Shown here: one piece after another, positions 1 to 8,103 of the stretch | Layout of the letters: every line of letters starts with the position of its first letter | Numbering within the stretch: position 1 is the first letter of the stretch | Position numbers and translations under genes: made by a program | The notes under the pieces: generated by a model | What the model saw: only the letters and a program-made list of their open reading frames with translations | What the model was told of the DNA's origin: nothing | Databases searched by the model: none | Origin: Pontixanthobacter aestiaquae | GTDB taxonomy: Bacteria > Pseudomonadota > Alphaproteobacteria > Sphingomonadales > Sphingomonadaceae | Length of the DNA stretch: 64,000 nucleotides | Assembly: GCF_009827455.1 (NCBI RefSeq) | Contig: NZ_WTYZ01000001.1 | Span: forward strand, 682,001 to 746,000 | Reading direction: 5' to 3'

Positions 1-242
1 CCACTGCTCGTCAGGTTGGGATTGAAGTTGGCGAGACTGTTCCCGGTCATCGTGAGATCGATATTGCTACCTTTGAAAGTCGCCGTTCTAGCGACCGTGT
101 CAATGGTAATATGGGTCGTGCCTACGGCGCTGCCGAAGAGGCCGTCGCCGAACGAGGTTTCGTATTTATATATCGCCGCCGAGGCCGGTTGCGAAATAGC
201 CAGCGCTGCCATCATGGCAGCCGATGTCAGGATCTTGTTCAT
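1..242 (-). CDS. Secreted protein, N-terminal part (probable PEP-CTERM protein), cut by window edge
   Basis: The minus strand reads an 80-codon open frame from the ATG at 242-240 off the left edge of the window. The first 23 residues form a classical signal peptide: MNK, a hydrophobic core, then ASA before AIYKYE. The mature part is rich in Thr, Gly, Ser and Asn (TTHITIDTVARTATFKGSN), as in secreted beta-rich proteins. A ribosome site AAAGGAC lies about nine bases before the ATG. Upstream is a near-perfect sigma-54 promoter (341-356), and a PEP-CTERM protein and two TPR lipoproteins lie nearby. I therefore infer a PEP-CTERM-class exported protein, but the sorting tail is outside the window and cannot be checked. 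Confidence 0.75.
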   Translation of the reverse strand, partial: MNKILTSAAMMAALAISQPASAAIYKYETSFGDGLFGSAVGTTHITIDTVARTATFKGSNIDLTMTGNSLANFNPNLTSS

Positions 243-594
243 CCGAGATTGTCCTTTTGCTTGCAACTCTGCCGATAGCGAAAACATGTTATCAAACGGC
301 TTAGAGCCCAAAAATAGTTCCGAGTGTCTGCCGACGTAACAGCAATCATCGTGCCAGTTTTGAAAACGCCTTGAAATATAAGGGTTTACATATTAACCAA
401 ACTTGTTTTCCAAAGTGATTTGTAATAAAATCCGTCACCTTCCGGCGCTTGGCGGCGGGTTGCAGGGCTGGCTGAATATCGGGTCATTTCGCGCCGGAGG
501 CGGGCTTATCCAAGCCTTTACCTTTTGGGCTTACATCCGTTGCCTGACCACTTGCTTCCGGCAGAAATCAGGGGCGAATCATTAAGGATTTTTC
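243..594. other. Divergent intergenic region between the secreted protein and the TPR lipoprotein
   Basis: This 352-base stretch contains no convincing gene. It carries the sigma-54 promoter of the minus-strand gene (341-356) and, just upstream of it, an imperfect dyad GGTT-N8-AACC at 383-398. The half next to the plus-strand TPR gene contains no sigma-54 element that I could match (GG-N10-GC with a good context). The only signal there is the ribosome site AAGGA at 584-588. Confidence 0.6.
341..356 (-). promoter_or_regulatory. Sigma-54 (RpoN) promoter
   Basis: Read on the minus strand the sequence is TGGCACGATGATTGCT. It matches every fixed position of the sigma-54 consensus TGGCACG-N4-TTGCW, with GG and GC ten bases apart. 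It lies about 100 bases upstream of the start at 242, leaving a leader of roughly 90 bases. PEP-CTERM genes in floc-forming proteobacteria are known to depend on RpoN and the PrsK-PrsR two-component system. That this regulator acts here is inference. Confidence 0.85.
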
Positions 595-2181
595 ATGCGA
601 CGGATAATGTTGAAACCCGTATTGGTCATTGCCTGTCTCGCCGCGGCGACACCCATGGCCGGTTGCAGCGAATTGCAGACTGACTACCTGGCCGAAGGTC
701 GCGAGGCATATGAAAGCGGTGAGTTCAGCCGGGCGCGTATCCACCTGCTACAGTATCTTGATGGCAATCCCGACGACGGCGCGGCTCGGATATTGCTGGC
801 CAAGGTGCTTTTGGAAATCGGTGACGGTGTCGGAGCGATGCGCTTTCTGGAGCAGATCGCCGACGATAGCGAGCTAAGGAACGAAGCGAAATCGCTTATC
901 CCAGAAGCTAGGCTGCTCGAAGGGCAATACAAGATGGTGCTTGAGCTGACGGAAGAAGTCAGCGGGCCGTTTTCGGCGAATATGGCTTGGGCAAGGGCCT
1001 TTGCCCAAGTCGGGCTTGATCGTGTCGAAGCTGCCATGGACACTATTGATGCGGCGTTGCGGCAAACGCCCAAGGATATCAGACTGCTGCTTCTCAAAGG
1101 CAATATACTGCTGGCCGACGGCAAGGTCGCGCAGGCGCATTCGGTGGTCAGGCAATTGTCCGCGAACGAGCCCGACAATGTTCGTGTGATGCTGCTCGCG
1201 GGCCGGGTTGCATTGGCCCGGGGCAACGAAAGCGAGGCCAGGAAACTGTTCTCCAGGGCGGTTGAACTACAACCGGACAACTCGGTCACCTATGCGATGC
1301 TGGGCGATACTTACCGCCAGTCCGGCGAAATGGACAAGGCCCGCGAAAACTACGAGCGTTCGCTCCAACTTCTACCGGGTAATGCAAAGGTGTTGATTTC
1401 GCTGGCTGAGCTCGAATTGTTCGAGGGCAATGTCGATCTTGCGCATCAAATCTTGCAGAACAGCAGGATGAGGGTTCAGTCGCTCCCTCTGGCGATGCGG
1501 TTGGAAGGGTTGATCGCCACCGAACGAGGCATGCATGAAACTGCGCTGACCAAGCTGGAGCGATACATACGCGATAATCCCACCGACCCCATAGCGCTAA
1601 GCGCTCTTGGCAGAACCTATGAAGCGCTGGGTGAAACAGAAAAGATGAACAATATCGAGCAGGTTCTGGCAAAACTCGATCCCAGCGATAGCGACCTCGA
1701 AATTGCCGTCCAGCGCAGCGATGGTACGTTGAGAAGCGAATTGGACAAGGCTAACCAGGCTCTCGCCCGGCAAGACTGGCGGGCCGCCGATGCGGTCTAT
1801 TCCAAATTGGTCAACCGCCCAGGGATGGACAATCCGGTGGTTTTCAACAATGCTGCCATGGTCAAGCTCCAACTGGAAAATCTTCCCGCAGCTCTGGCCA
1901 TGGCTGAGAAGGCCTATCGTCTTGCTCCGAATGATCCATTTGTGCAGGACAGTCTTGGTTGGACCCTGTTCCTTAATGGTAAACAACCTGATCGCGCAGC
2001 CAAGCTATTGACTAGGGCATATGAGGCCAATCCGGACAATTCCGAGATTAGCTGGCACTTGGCTCAGGTTCTTGCGAGCACTGGGCGCAAGGCAGATGCG
2101 GTCGCCCTTATGGAGCGTCTGAAACCCAACCTATCGCCCGCTGATCGAGCGAAGATCGATACGCTGATCGCGCGCCTGTAA
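595..2181 (+). CDS. TPR-repeat lipoprotein of a PEP-CTERM locus (first paralog)
   Basis: The 528-residue protein starts with a lipoprotein signal ending PMAGC (Cys near residue 24), followed by tandem TPR units over nearly the whole length (for example AREAYESGEFSRARIHLL near the start and NDPFVQDSLGWTLF near the end). The ATG at 595 has AAGGA six bases upstream; a second ATG at 607 is possible. It resembles the PEP-CTERM-system TPR lipoproteins (PrsT type), though it is shorter than the usual 800-900 residues. Its N-terminal and C-terminal blocks closely resemble those of the protein at 3435-5066, so the two are tandem paralogs. The likely role is outer-membrane or periplasmic assembly or export of PEP-CTERM proteins and exopolysaccharide; that is inferred from family and context. 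Confidence 0.85.
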   Translation: MRRIMLKPVLVIACLAAATPMAGCSELQTDYLAEGREAYESGEFSRARIHLLQYLDGNPDDGAARILLAKVLLEIGDGVGAMRFLEQIADDSELRNEAKSLIPEARLLEGQYKMVLELTEEVSGPFSANMAWARAFAQVGLDRVEAAMDTIDAALRQTPKDIRLLLLKGNILLADGKVAQAHSVVRQLSANEPDNVRVMLLAGRVALARGNESEARKLFSRAVELQPDNSVTYAMLGDTYRQSGEMDKARENYERSLQLLPGNAKVLISLAELELFEGNVDLAHQILQNSRMRVQSLPLAMRLEGLIATERGMHETALTKLERYIRDNPTDPIALSALGRTYEALGETEKMNNIEQVLAKLDPSDSDLEIAVQRSDGTLRSELDKANQALARQDWRAADAVYSKLVNRPGMDNPVVFNNAAMVKLQLENLPAALAMAEKAYRLAPNDPFVQDSLGWTLFLNGKQPDRAAKLLTRAYEANPDNSEISWHLAQVLASTGRKADAVALMERLKPNLSPADRAKIDTLIARL

Positions 2182-2228
2182 AGCCAACTCGATGAAAACT
2201 GAGGACGCGGATCGCTCCAAAAGATAAT

Positions 2229-2380
2229 TGGGGGACTGCTGCAGGGCGCTTACCGGCATCACCATACAGTCTTTTCGCCGCGTCCATGGACCCGGCAGAA
2301 CTCCAAGAACCGATCCTGATGGAGGCAGCCCGCGCGCACCGCGGGGTTGTTCGATACCGGTCTGCCATTTCGGGAGATTG
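2229..2380 (+). pseudogene. guaA: Relic of the guaA upstream region and 5' end
   Basis: This stretch repeats the DNA around the start of intact guaA (5642-5738). Over the first 91 bases I count about 14 mismatches by eye, and the match includes the shared GCCGCGTCCATGGACCC around the start codon. The copy keeps codons for MDPAELQEPIL. An internal deletion then joins it to the equivalent of guaA position 5898 (GGCAGCCCGCGCGCACCG), and the match fades near the CCGGTCTGCC segment. The frame is shifted after the deletion and stops at 2382-2384, so it is non-functional. It sits 47 bases after the first TPR gene, where the boundary of a tandem duplication would be expected. Confidence 0.85.
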
Positions 2381-2520
2381 CTAAAGACCCAACTGCGTAC
2401 GTTGGTAGAACCTGAGTGACATTAAATCAGGCAGAAAACTGTCGGGATTTCTGACATCTGGCGAAACTCCGAATTGGTGTTAACCTTTATAAGCCGCAGA
2501 AATGCTGGGATACGCATTTC

Positions 2521-2536
2521 TGGCATCGTCCCTGCT
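2521..2536 (+). promoter_or_regulatory. Sigma-54-like promoter of the PEP-CTERM gene
   Basis: The sequence TGGCATCGTCCCTGCT keeps the invariant GG and GC with ten bases between them, and matches nine of the twelve fixed positions of the RpoN consensus. It lies about 80 bases before the ATG at 2614, a spacing similar to that of the promoter at 341-356. A GGTGTTAACC dyad lies upstream at 2476-2485, and an inverted TGTC...GACA pair lies in the 2440-2460 stretch. These could be activator sites, but that is speculative. Confidence 0.6.
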
Positions 2537-2613
2537 TTAACCTCGACATCACTATTTGCAGGATATGGCGGAAAAATCCGCATTTATCCGGTGGGGAATA
2601 TGGGGTAAGAATT

Positions 2614-3288
2614 ATGGTTTCTTGGACACGCAATATCGCACTTGCTGCGGCAGCACCGGTAGCAATGATTTCAGTTGCCGCTTCGGCGTCGACAATCGAC
2701 TACGACGTCAGCGATGCAACCGACAGCGGCTGTTCGCACGGCCTCTGGACTAATTCGGTCGGCAGCGGTTGCGATCGCCGCTACTCTTTCCAAGACGGTA
2801 CCAAGTTCACGCAAGACACCGATGCAGGAACTGCGACCTTCACTGGTACAGCCATCAATGGCTCCGGCAAAGTTGCTAAACTCGATCTCAGCTTCTCGGG
2901 CTTCCAAGATGCTTTGACTGGCAACCAGGATTACAAGGCCGGTGGCGGCACTTATAACCCGTCGACCATGGACTTTTATTCCAGCGCTTCGGGCACGATC
3001 ACAATCGGCGGCAAGAAATACACCGTCAATCCGCGTGATCCGCTTGCCGGCAACACCACTGTACAAATCGGTGCGGGCACAAATGATAAAACCGGTGATT
3101 TCGGCGGTTCGGCATGGCTCAACATTCTGAACCCTCATGGTTGGTCAATCCCGCATTGGGATATCAATTTCGATCTGGCCCGGACTCCGGGTACCCCGGT
3201 TCCGGCACCAGGCGGTGCTGCTCTGTTCGGTCTGGCTCTGATTGGCCTTTGGGCCGGTCGCCGCCGCCGGAGCCTTGCCGCAGCATAA
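2614..3288 (+). CDS. PEP-CTERM sorting-domain protein
   Basis: The 224-residue protein has a signal peptide (MVSWTRN, a hydrophobic Ala-rich core, then ASAS) and a Gly/Ser/Thr/Asp-rich body with several Trp in the second half. The C-terminal PEP-CTERM domain has VPAP at residues 196-199, followed by GG, a hydrophobic helix ALFGLALIGLWAG and the basic stop RRRR. Such proteins are processed by exosortase and delivered to the cell surface. The exosortase itself is not in the window. GGGGTAAG upstream of the ATG serves as ribosome site, and a sigma-54-like promoter and a terminator hairpin bracket the gene, so it is probably monocistronic. Confidence 0.93.
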   Translation: MVSWTRNIALAAAAPVAMISVAASASTIDYDVSDATDSGCSHGLWTNSVGSGCDRRYSFQDGTKFTQDTDAGTATFTGTAINGSGKVAKLDLSFSGFQDALTGNQDYKAGGGTYNPSTMDFYSSASGTITIGGKKYTVNPRDPLAGNTTVQIGAGTNDKTGDFGGSAWLNILNPHGWSIPHWDINFDLARTPGTPVPAPGGAALFGLALIGLWAGRRRRSLAAA

Positions 3289-3310
3289 CGCGGTATACAC
3301 ATAGTCTTCT

Positions 3311-3346
3311 AAAGGGCTGGTGCGGCATTCGCTGTATCAGCCCTTT
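3311..3346 (+). terminator. Hairpin terminator after the PEP-CTERM gene
   Basis: AAAGGGCTG (3311-3319) pairs perfectly with CAGCCCTTT (3338-3346) across an 18-base loop, and the run ends in TTTCCTGTTG. It starts 22 bases after the stop codon. Confidence 0.75.
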
Positions 3347-3434
3347 CCTGTTGTGGCGCTCGATTGGGGCGGCCGCATGTTCGGCCCGAACGTAGTTAGC
3401 CGTTCTTTAGGAAGATTCGGCTAAATATGCGGGC

Positions 3435-5066
3435 ATGAAAAACAAACTACTCTTGTTGCTCGCAATTGTGCCGCTTGCCCTTGGTGGCGCGTCATGCGGC
3501 TGGGTGCCTGGCGATCCGGCGAGCGAAGTGGAGGCTGCGCTTGCAGAAGGCGATCTGGGCGCTGCCCGTGTGCATTTGCTAGAGATCCTGGAAGAGACGC
3601 CGGGCGATCATCAGACACGCCTTCGCTATGCCGACATCATGTTGGAGCTGGGTGACGGCATCGCGGCGCAAGCTGCGGTGGAGCAAGTTCCGGCCGCCAT
3701 GCGTGAAAGCGGTTTCGGCGCGGCGCTGATGTCGCGCGCGATGCTGCTGCAGGACAAGCCCGATGAAGCGCTTGCGTGGGCGGATAAGGCTGATGCCTCG
3801 ACTGCGCTTGGCCAATGGGTGCGGATCGGTGCGCTTCTGGCACTGGGCCAGTCTGAGCAGGCTTTTGCACAGGCCGACGATGCGGTTGCTGCTCATCCCA
3901 ATGATGTTCGCCTGCTGGCTTTGCGCGGCGAAATGGCGCTCACCGAGCGCAAGGTCGAACTGGCCAACGCGCTGTCTGCACGCGCCCTGGAGGCCAATGG
4001 CAAAGACTTGAATGCGCTAATGCTGGCGGGCCGTCTCGATCTGCTGCGCGAAGATTTTGCAGCGGCGGAGGCACATTATTCGCAGGCAGTGTCGGCCAAT
4101 TCTTCGATCCTTGGCCCGCGTCTTTCGCTGGCTGCGGTGCAGGCCGATTTGGGCAAGCTGGACGAAGCGGCGGAGACGCTGAAAGCACTCCGCGAAACCG
4201 CGCCCAATCACCCGATGGGCATGTTCCTCGATGCAAAGCTGGCTTTCGTGCGCGGTGATTTGGACAAAGCACACCAGATTATGCAGGCTGGCGAGGGCGC
4301 ATTGCGCAAAGTGCCTGCCGCGCAATTGTTGATGGGTGAAATCGCCCATCTTCGCGGCAGCCATGAACAGTCTATCGCTTTCCTGCGCCCGCTGCTGCGT
4401 GACAATCCCGGGCACGTCCAAGGCGCAACCGTGATGGCCCAAGCGTTGCTCGCAGTTGGCGAGACGGAAAAAGCGCTGTCGGTGATCGAGCTTCCCGCAT
4501 CCCGCGCGGTCGCTAATCCGCAAATGCTCGCACTAGCATCGCGCCTTTCGCAGAAGCTGGGGCGTAGCGACCCCTATGCCGCCCGTCTTGGCCGGGTTTC
4601 CCCGCCAGACGACTTAAGCGCGCGCCTGGCAGCGGCTGATAAGGCTATTGGTCAAGGCGAATGGGCGCAGGCGCGAGACATTTATGCCGGCTTGCGCAAG
4701 GAGGGTTTGGAAGCGAACGCATTGGTGCTGAACAATGGCGCCATCGCTGAACTGAACACCGGCAACACATCCGAAGCGGTACAATTGGCGCGGCGCGCAA
4801 TTGCGCTGACACCCGATGACCCCTTCGTAATGGACACGCTCGGTTGGGTGCTGCTGCAATCGGGTGGTGACAAGAAGGAAGCGCTCGTCTGGTTAGGCAA
4901 GGCTAAAGAGGCAGCACCGGGTAATCTGGAATTCCGTTGGCATTATGCAGCTGCATTGGCCGCGAATGGCCGCCGCGCCGAAGCGCGCGAGATAGCGTCC
5001 GGTGTGCGCGAATTCGCCGACGCCGCGCAGCGCCGACATATCGACGAGCTATTGTCTAAAATCTGA
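3435..5066 (+). CDS. TPR-repeat lipoprotein of a PEP-CTERM locus (second paralog)
   Basis: The 543-residue protein has a short lipoprotein signal with GGASC as lipobox (Cys near residue 21) and then consecutive TPR units to the C-terminus. Shared blocks with the protein at 595-2181 include the first TPR pair (AARVHLLEILEETPGD versus ARIHLLQYLDGNPDD) and the NN(A/G)A...DPF(V)...LGW region. The ribosome site before ATG 3435 is weak; an AGGAAG lies farther upstream than usual. The role is as for the first paralog: family-based inference of PEP-CTERM protein or polysaccharide export. GC and codon use look richer than in the first paralog, which suggests the two have diverged. Confidence 0.85.
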   Translation: MKNKLLLLLAIVPLALGGASCGWVPGDPASEVEAALAEGDLGAARVHLLEILEETPGDHQTRLRYADIMLELGDGIAAQAAVEQVPAAMRESGFGAALMSRAMLLQDKPDEALAWADKADASTALGQWVRIGALLALGQSEQAFAQADDAVAAHPNDVRLLALRGEMALTERKVELANALSARALEANGKDLNALMLAGRLDLLREDFAAAEAHYSQAVSANSSILGPRLSLAAVQADLGKLDEAAETLKALRETAPNHPMGMFLDAKLAFVRGDLDKAHQIMQAGEGALRKVPAAQLLMGEIAHLRGSHEQSIAFLRPLLRDNPGHVQGATVMAQALLAVGETEKALSVIELPASRAVANPQMLALASRLSQKLGRSDPYAARLGRVSPPDDLSARLAAADKAIGQGEWAQARDIYAGLRKEGLEANALVLNNGAIAELNTGNTSEAVQLARRAIALTPDDPFVMDTLGWVLLQSGGDKKEALVWLGKAKEAAPGNLEFRWHYAAALAANGRRAEAREIASGVREFADAAQRRHIDELLSKI

Positions 5067-5083
5067 CTTGACCGGAAAAAGTT

Positions 5084-5139
5084 AGAGACGCGGCTGCCTT
5101 GAGTTAAGGGAGGGGGGACTGAAGGTCAGCCGCGTCTCT
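5084..5139 (+). terminator. Long-stem terminator after the second TPR gene
   Basis: AGAGACGCGGCTG (5084-5096) and CAGCCGCGTCTCT (5127-5139) form a perfect 13-base-pair stem. The 30-base loop contains a small CCTT/AAGG hairpin. It begins 17 bases after the stop. No long T run follows (GGTCGCTTTC), so it may act as a processing or mRNA-end structure as well as a terminator. Confidence 0.7.
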
Positions 5140-5698
5140 GGTCGCTTTCATCTCTAAAGTAGCGGGCCGTTAATGGGGCCGGGTACTTTCTGCTGCACTC
5201 GCAGGCAGCTGAGATGTCAGCCGGGACACGTTTGCGGGGGGCGCTATCGTGTTCCCGTTGTCGCCGGCGATAGTGTTCGGGAGAGGAGACCTATCCGCCG
5301 GTTCGAGAGGTGAAATAATATTGCGTGTCATATTATACAAATGACAAAACTGCGACTAATGTTCAGTTTTTTGCAACATCGGTCGGGATGTGTTGCGCCG
5401 TTAGGCGATCGTCGGGCTGAGGATCAATCCACTGAGCGAAACGGCGAATATGAATGCGAAAGCGCGCTGTGTGAAAACCTGCATCGGTATAGTCCTAGAT
5501 ATTGTGTTTGGTGCAATAGTGCATCTGGAACGCTTTTCGCACACGCAGCAATTTTGGTTACACCGCCCGAAATTTTGTTTCACGAGTGCATTTGATTACA
5601 ACGCTCCTCTCTCTGGCAATCGGGCTGATTCAACGCCGTAGTGGGGGACTGCTTCAGGGCGCTTGCCAGCAACGGCGCGCAGTCTTATCGCCGCGTCC
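5140..5698. other. Intergenic region upstream of guaA
   Basis: Apart from a possible 27-residue minus-strand peptide (5401-5484) I see no gene. An AT-rich segment near 5310-5346 holds a dyad TGTCAT-N9-ATGACA (5326-5346), which could be an operator or part of a promoter. The last 58 bases (5641-5698) are conserved in the guaA relic at 2229-2285, which implies they belong to the guaA transcription or translation start region. Confidence 0.5.
5401..5484 (-). CDS. Possible 27-residue hydrophobic peptide
   Basis: The reading frame from ATG 5484 encodes a peptide beginning MQVFTQRAFAF with a single hydrophobic stretch, ending PTIA. An AGGAC ribosome site lies seven bases before the ATG on the minus strand. 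A one-helix membrane peptide is plausible, but I recognise no family and the length gives little statistical support. It is transcribed away from guaA. Confidence 0.35.
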   Translation of the reverse strand: MQVFTQRAFAFIFAVSLSGLILSPTIA

Positions 5699-7273
5699 AT
5701 GGACCCAGCAAAACTTCAAGAATCGATCCTGATTGTCGACTTCGGCAGCCAAGTTACGCAGCTCATCGCACGCCGGGTGCGCGAAGCGGGGGTCTATTCA
5801 GAAATAGCGCCCTTCTCGATGGCCGAAGAAGCGTTTGAACGGATGAAGCCGAAAGGCATTATCCTGTCCGGTTCGCCTGCTGGCGTTCCCGACAAAGGCA
5901 GCCCGCGCGCACCGCAAATGCTATTTGATGCCGGTCTGCCGATTCTGGGCATTTGTTACGGCCAGCAGGTGATGACGCATCAGCTTGGCGGTGAAGTCCG
6001 CCGCGGTCATGAGGTTGGTGATGGCGGCGAGTTCGGCCGCGCGTTCCTGACCGTGACCGAAGAATGTGCTTTGTTTGACGGATTATGGAAAGTCGGTGAG
6101 CGCCACCAAGTGTGGATGAGCCATGGCGACAAAGTCACCGAATTTGCCGACGGATTCGAGATTGTCGCGACCAGCGACGGCGCGCCCTTTGCGGTGATCG
6201 CCGACGAGAAACGCAAATTCTACGGCACGCAGTTCCACCCGGAAGTCGTCCACACCCCCGATGGCGGCAAGCTGATTGCCAATTTCGTGCGTCATGTTTG
6301 CGGCCTCAAAGGCGATTGGACCATGGCTACTTATCGCGACACCAAAGTCGCTGAGATCCGCGAGCAAGTGGGCGACAAGAAAGTGATTTGCGGGTTGTCC
6401 GGCGGGGTCGACAGCTCGGTCGCTGCTATCCTGATTCACGAAGCAATCGGTGACCAGCTGACCTGCGTGTTCGTCGATCATGGTCTTCTGCGTCTTGATG
6501 AGCGCGCACAGGTCGAAACCATGTTCCGCGATCACTATAATATCCCGTTGGTCGTGGTCGATGCGGAGGAGCGCTTCATGGTGGGTCTCGATGGCGTGTC
6601 CGACCCGGAAAAGAAACGCAAATTCATCGGCGGCGAATTCATCAATGTGTTCGAGGAAGAAGCCGCAAAAATCGGTGGTGCAGATTTCCTGGCGCAGGGG
6701 ACGCTTTATCCCGACGTTATCGAAAGCGTGTCCTTCACCGGCGGACCCAGCGTGACGATCAAGAGCCACCACAATGTCGGCGGCCTGCCCGAACGCATGA
6801 ATATGAAACTGGTCGAGCCACTGCGCGAATTGTTCAAAGACGAAGTCCGCGATCTGGGCCGCGAGCTTGGCCTGCCCGACATGTTTGTCGGCCGCCATCC
6901 GTTCCCCGGCCCCGGCCTTGCAATTCGCATTCCGGGCGAGGTCAACAAGGAACGCTGCGATATCCTGCGCAAAGCGGACGCGATCTATCTCGAAGAGATC
7001 CGCAATGCCGGACTATATGACGCAATCTGGCAGGCGTTCGCCGTGCTACTGCCCGTCAAAACCGTCGGCGTGATGGGCGATGCCCGCACTTATGACAGCG
7101 TGTGCGGCCTCCGCGCCGTGACTAGCACCGATGGCATGACCGCGGATGTCTACCCGTTCGACGCAAGCTTCCTGACGCAATGTGCAACGCGGATCGTGAA
7201 TGAAGTGCAGGGGATCAACCGCGTGGTCTATGACTATACCAGCAAGCCGCCCGGGACGATTGAGTGGGAGTGA
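5699..7273 (+). CDS. guaA: GMP synthase (glutamine-hydrolysing)
   Basis: GuaA converts XMP, ATP and glutamine to GMP in the cytoplasm. The 524-residue product starting MDPAKLQES has the class I glutamine amidotransferase domain first, with the nucleophile Cys in GICYGQ (residue 86) and the His-Glu pair in FHPEV. The ATP pyrophosphatase domain follows with the PP-loop LSGGVDSS, and then the C-terminal dimerisation domain ends TIEWE. The ATG at 5699 gives the usual family length, and the start context is conserved in the relic at 2229. A TTG at 5663 would only add 12 residues. No clear Shine-Dalgarno is visible. The gene is convergent with the next one, with two bases between stop codons. Confidence 0.97.
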   Translation: MDPAKLQESILIVDFGSQVTQLIARRVREAGVYSEIAPFSMAEEAFERMKPKGIILSGSPAGVPDKGSPRAPQMLFDAGLPILGICYGQQVMTHQLGGEVRRGHEVGDGGEFGRAFLTVTEECALFDGLWKVGERHQVWMSHGDKVTEFADGFEIVATSDGAPFAVIADEKRKFYGTQFHPEVVHTPDGGKLIANFVRHVCGLKGDWTMATYRDTKVAEIREQVGDKKVICGLSGGVDSSVAAILIHEAIGDQLTCVFVDHGLLRLDERAQVETMFRDHYNIPLVVVDAEERFMVGLDGVSDPEKKRKFIGGEFINVFEEEAAKIGGADFLAQGTLYPDVIESVSFTGGPSVTIKSHHNVGGLPERMNMKLVEPLRELFKDEVRDLGRELGLPDMFVGRHPFPGPGLAIRIPGEVNKERCDILRKADAIYLEEIRNAGLYDAIWQAFAVLLPVKTVGVMGDARTYDSVCGLRAVTSTDGMTADVYPFDASFLTQCATRIVNEVQGINRVVYDYTSKPPGTIEWE

Positions 7274-7275
7274 TG

Positions 7276-7929
7276 CTAGGCCGCAGATTTCTCTAACCTA
7301 AGGTTACCCGGATAAAGCAACTTCGCGAACGCGTCAGCGATTTGCCGTGCACTTGTTTCCGACAGTCCGGTAACATCTCCAACAAGTCCCGTCCCATCAA
7401 AGAAACTCTTTGGTTCCAGGCCACTGCAGATCATCTGGTATGTTCGAAACATAATCCTGTGGAGTTCATTGTCGTAGGTGTTTCGGATTCCGTTATCGTA
7501 GTCGGACTCCATGCTGATATGATCCCACGAGACCGAGTAGTGCTTTCGAGCTTTCTTGATGACAATAAACGGAATTTTCCGGCGTTGGCATTCATAAAAC
7601 CAACGGTCACTAGCGGCATGATCAGACTTACGAATCAGGCACCACAACCGGTGCGCCCAGTCGATGCGGTTGAAAGAAAAACGCAAATAGGCTGAGCTAT
7701 CCGCTTCATAGCCCAGTTTGAAACATTTCTGCTCAAAATGGACAAAATCAGCATCCAGAATAGCCGGGTGCTGAGAGCCACTCCGCGATTGCCGAAAGGC
7801 AGCGTGGGATCTGAAGCCTGCAAGCGCTGCAATTGCTTCAGAAGCATGGGCTGACTTCATTTCAAAGTCAGCCATTAGCACGTTCTTCAAGCGGCGAAGG
7901 TTTTCGGGTGTTGCAAGAATCGTAGACAT
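7276..7929 (-). CDS. Hypothetical protein with an N-terminal LRRLK...SHASEA...GF.SHAAF module
   Basis: The 217-residue protein has no signal peptide or membrane segment. Its first 50 residues (TPENLRRLKNVL, then HASEAIAALAGFRSHAAF) match a helical module that I recognise from the N-termini of several alphaproteobacterial proteins of unknown or glyoxalase-like annotation. The rest is rich in aromatic and charged residues and I do not recognise it. ATG 7929 is chosen because TAGGAGACC lies six bases upstream; the GTG one codon earlier would disrupt that spacing. Its GC content looks lower than that of guaA, which may mean acquisition. Function unknown. Confidence 0.7.
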   Translation of the reverse strand: MSTILATPENLRRLKNVLMADFEMKSAHASEAIAALAGFRSHAAFRQSRSGSQHPAILDADFVHFEQKCFKLGYEADSSAYLRFSFNRIDWAHRLWCLIRKSDHAASDRWFYECQRRKIPFIVIKKARKHYSVSWDHISMESDYDNGIRNTYDNELHRIMFRTYQMICSGLEPKSFFDGTGLVGDVTGLSETSARQIADAFAKLLYPGNLRLEKSAA

Positions 7930-8103
7930 CACGGTCTCCTAAAAAGTCAATCTGGACGCCATTTAATCAGTTCGACTATTGGATATGTGAGTCGACAATT
8001 TCGTTGAGAACCTGTTTAGCTTGGCGACAGGCTTGGAGGTTAAGCCAACGGGTGAGTGCCTTACAGAGCGCCCACAGGTCAACAATGGTTGAGAAGTTAT
8101 CCC

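Noticed and set aside
684..1289. Long minus-strand frame within the first TPR gene
   Set aside because: It is the antisense of a clear TPR gene, has no ribosome site or family match, and reflects codon bias.
3311..3346. GG-N10-GC sequence inside this segment that looks like a sigma-54 promoter for the second TPR gene
   Set aside because: It lies within the loop of a strong hairpin that ends the PEP-CTERM gene, and it matches only the invariant bases, so the terminator reading is better.
5341..5595. Plus-strand frame of 84 codons before guaA
   Set aside because: Low coding character, no ribosome site, and it overlaps the better-supported minus-strand peptide start and the operator-like dyad.
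5641..5698. Riboswitch upstream of guaA
   Set aside because: No purine-riboswitch-like core or conserved stem set was visible. Its conservation with the relic is explained by the duplication.
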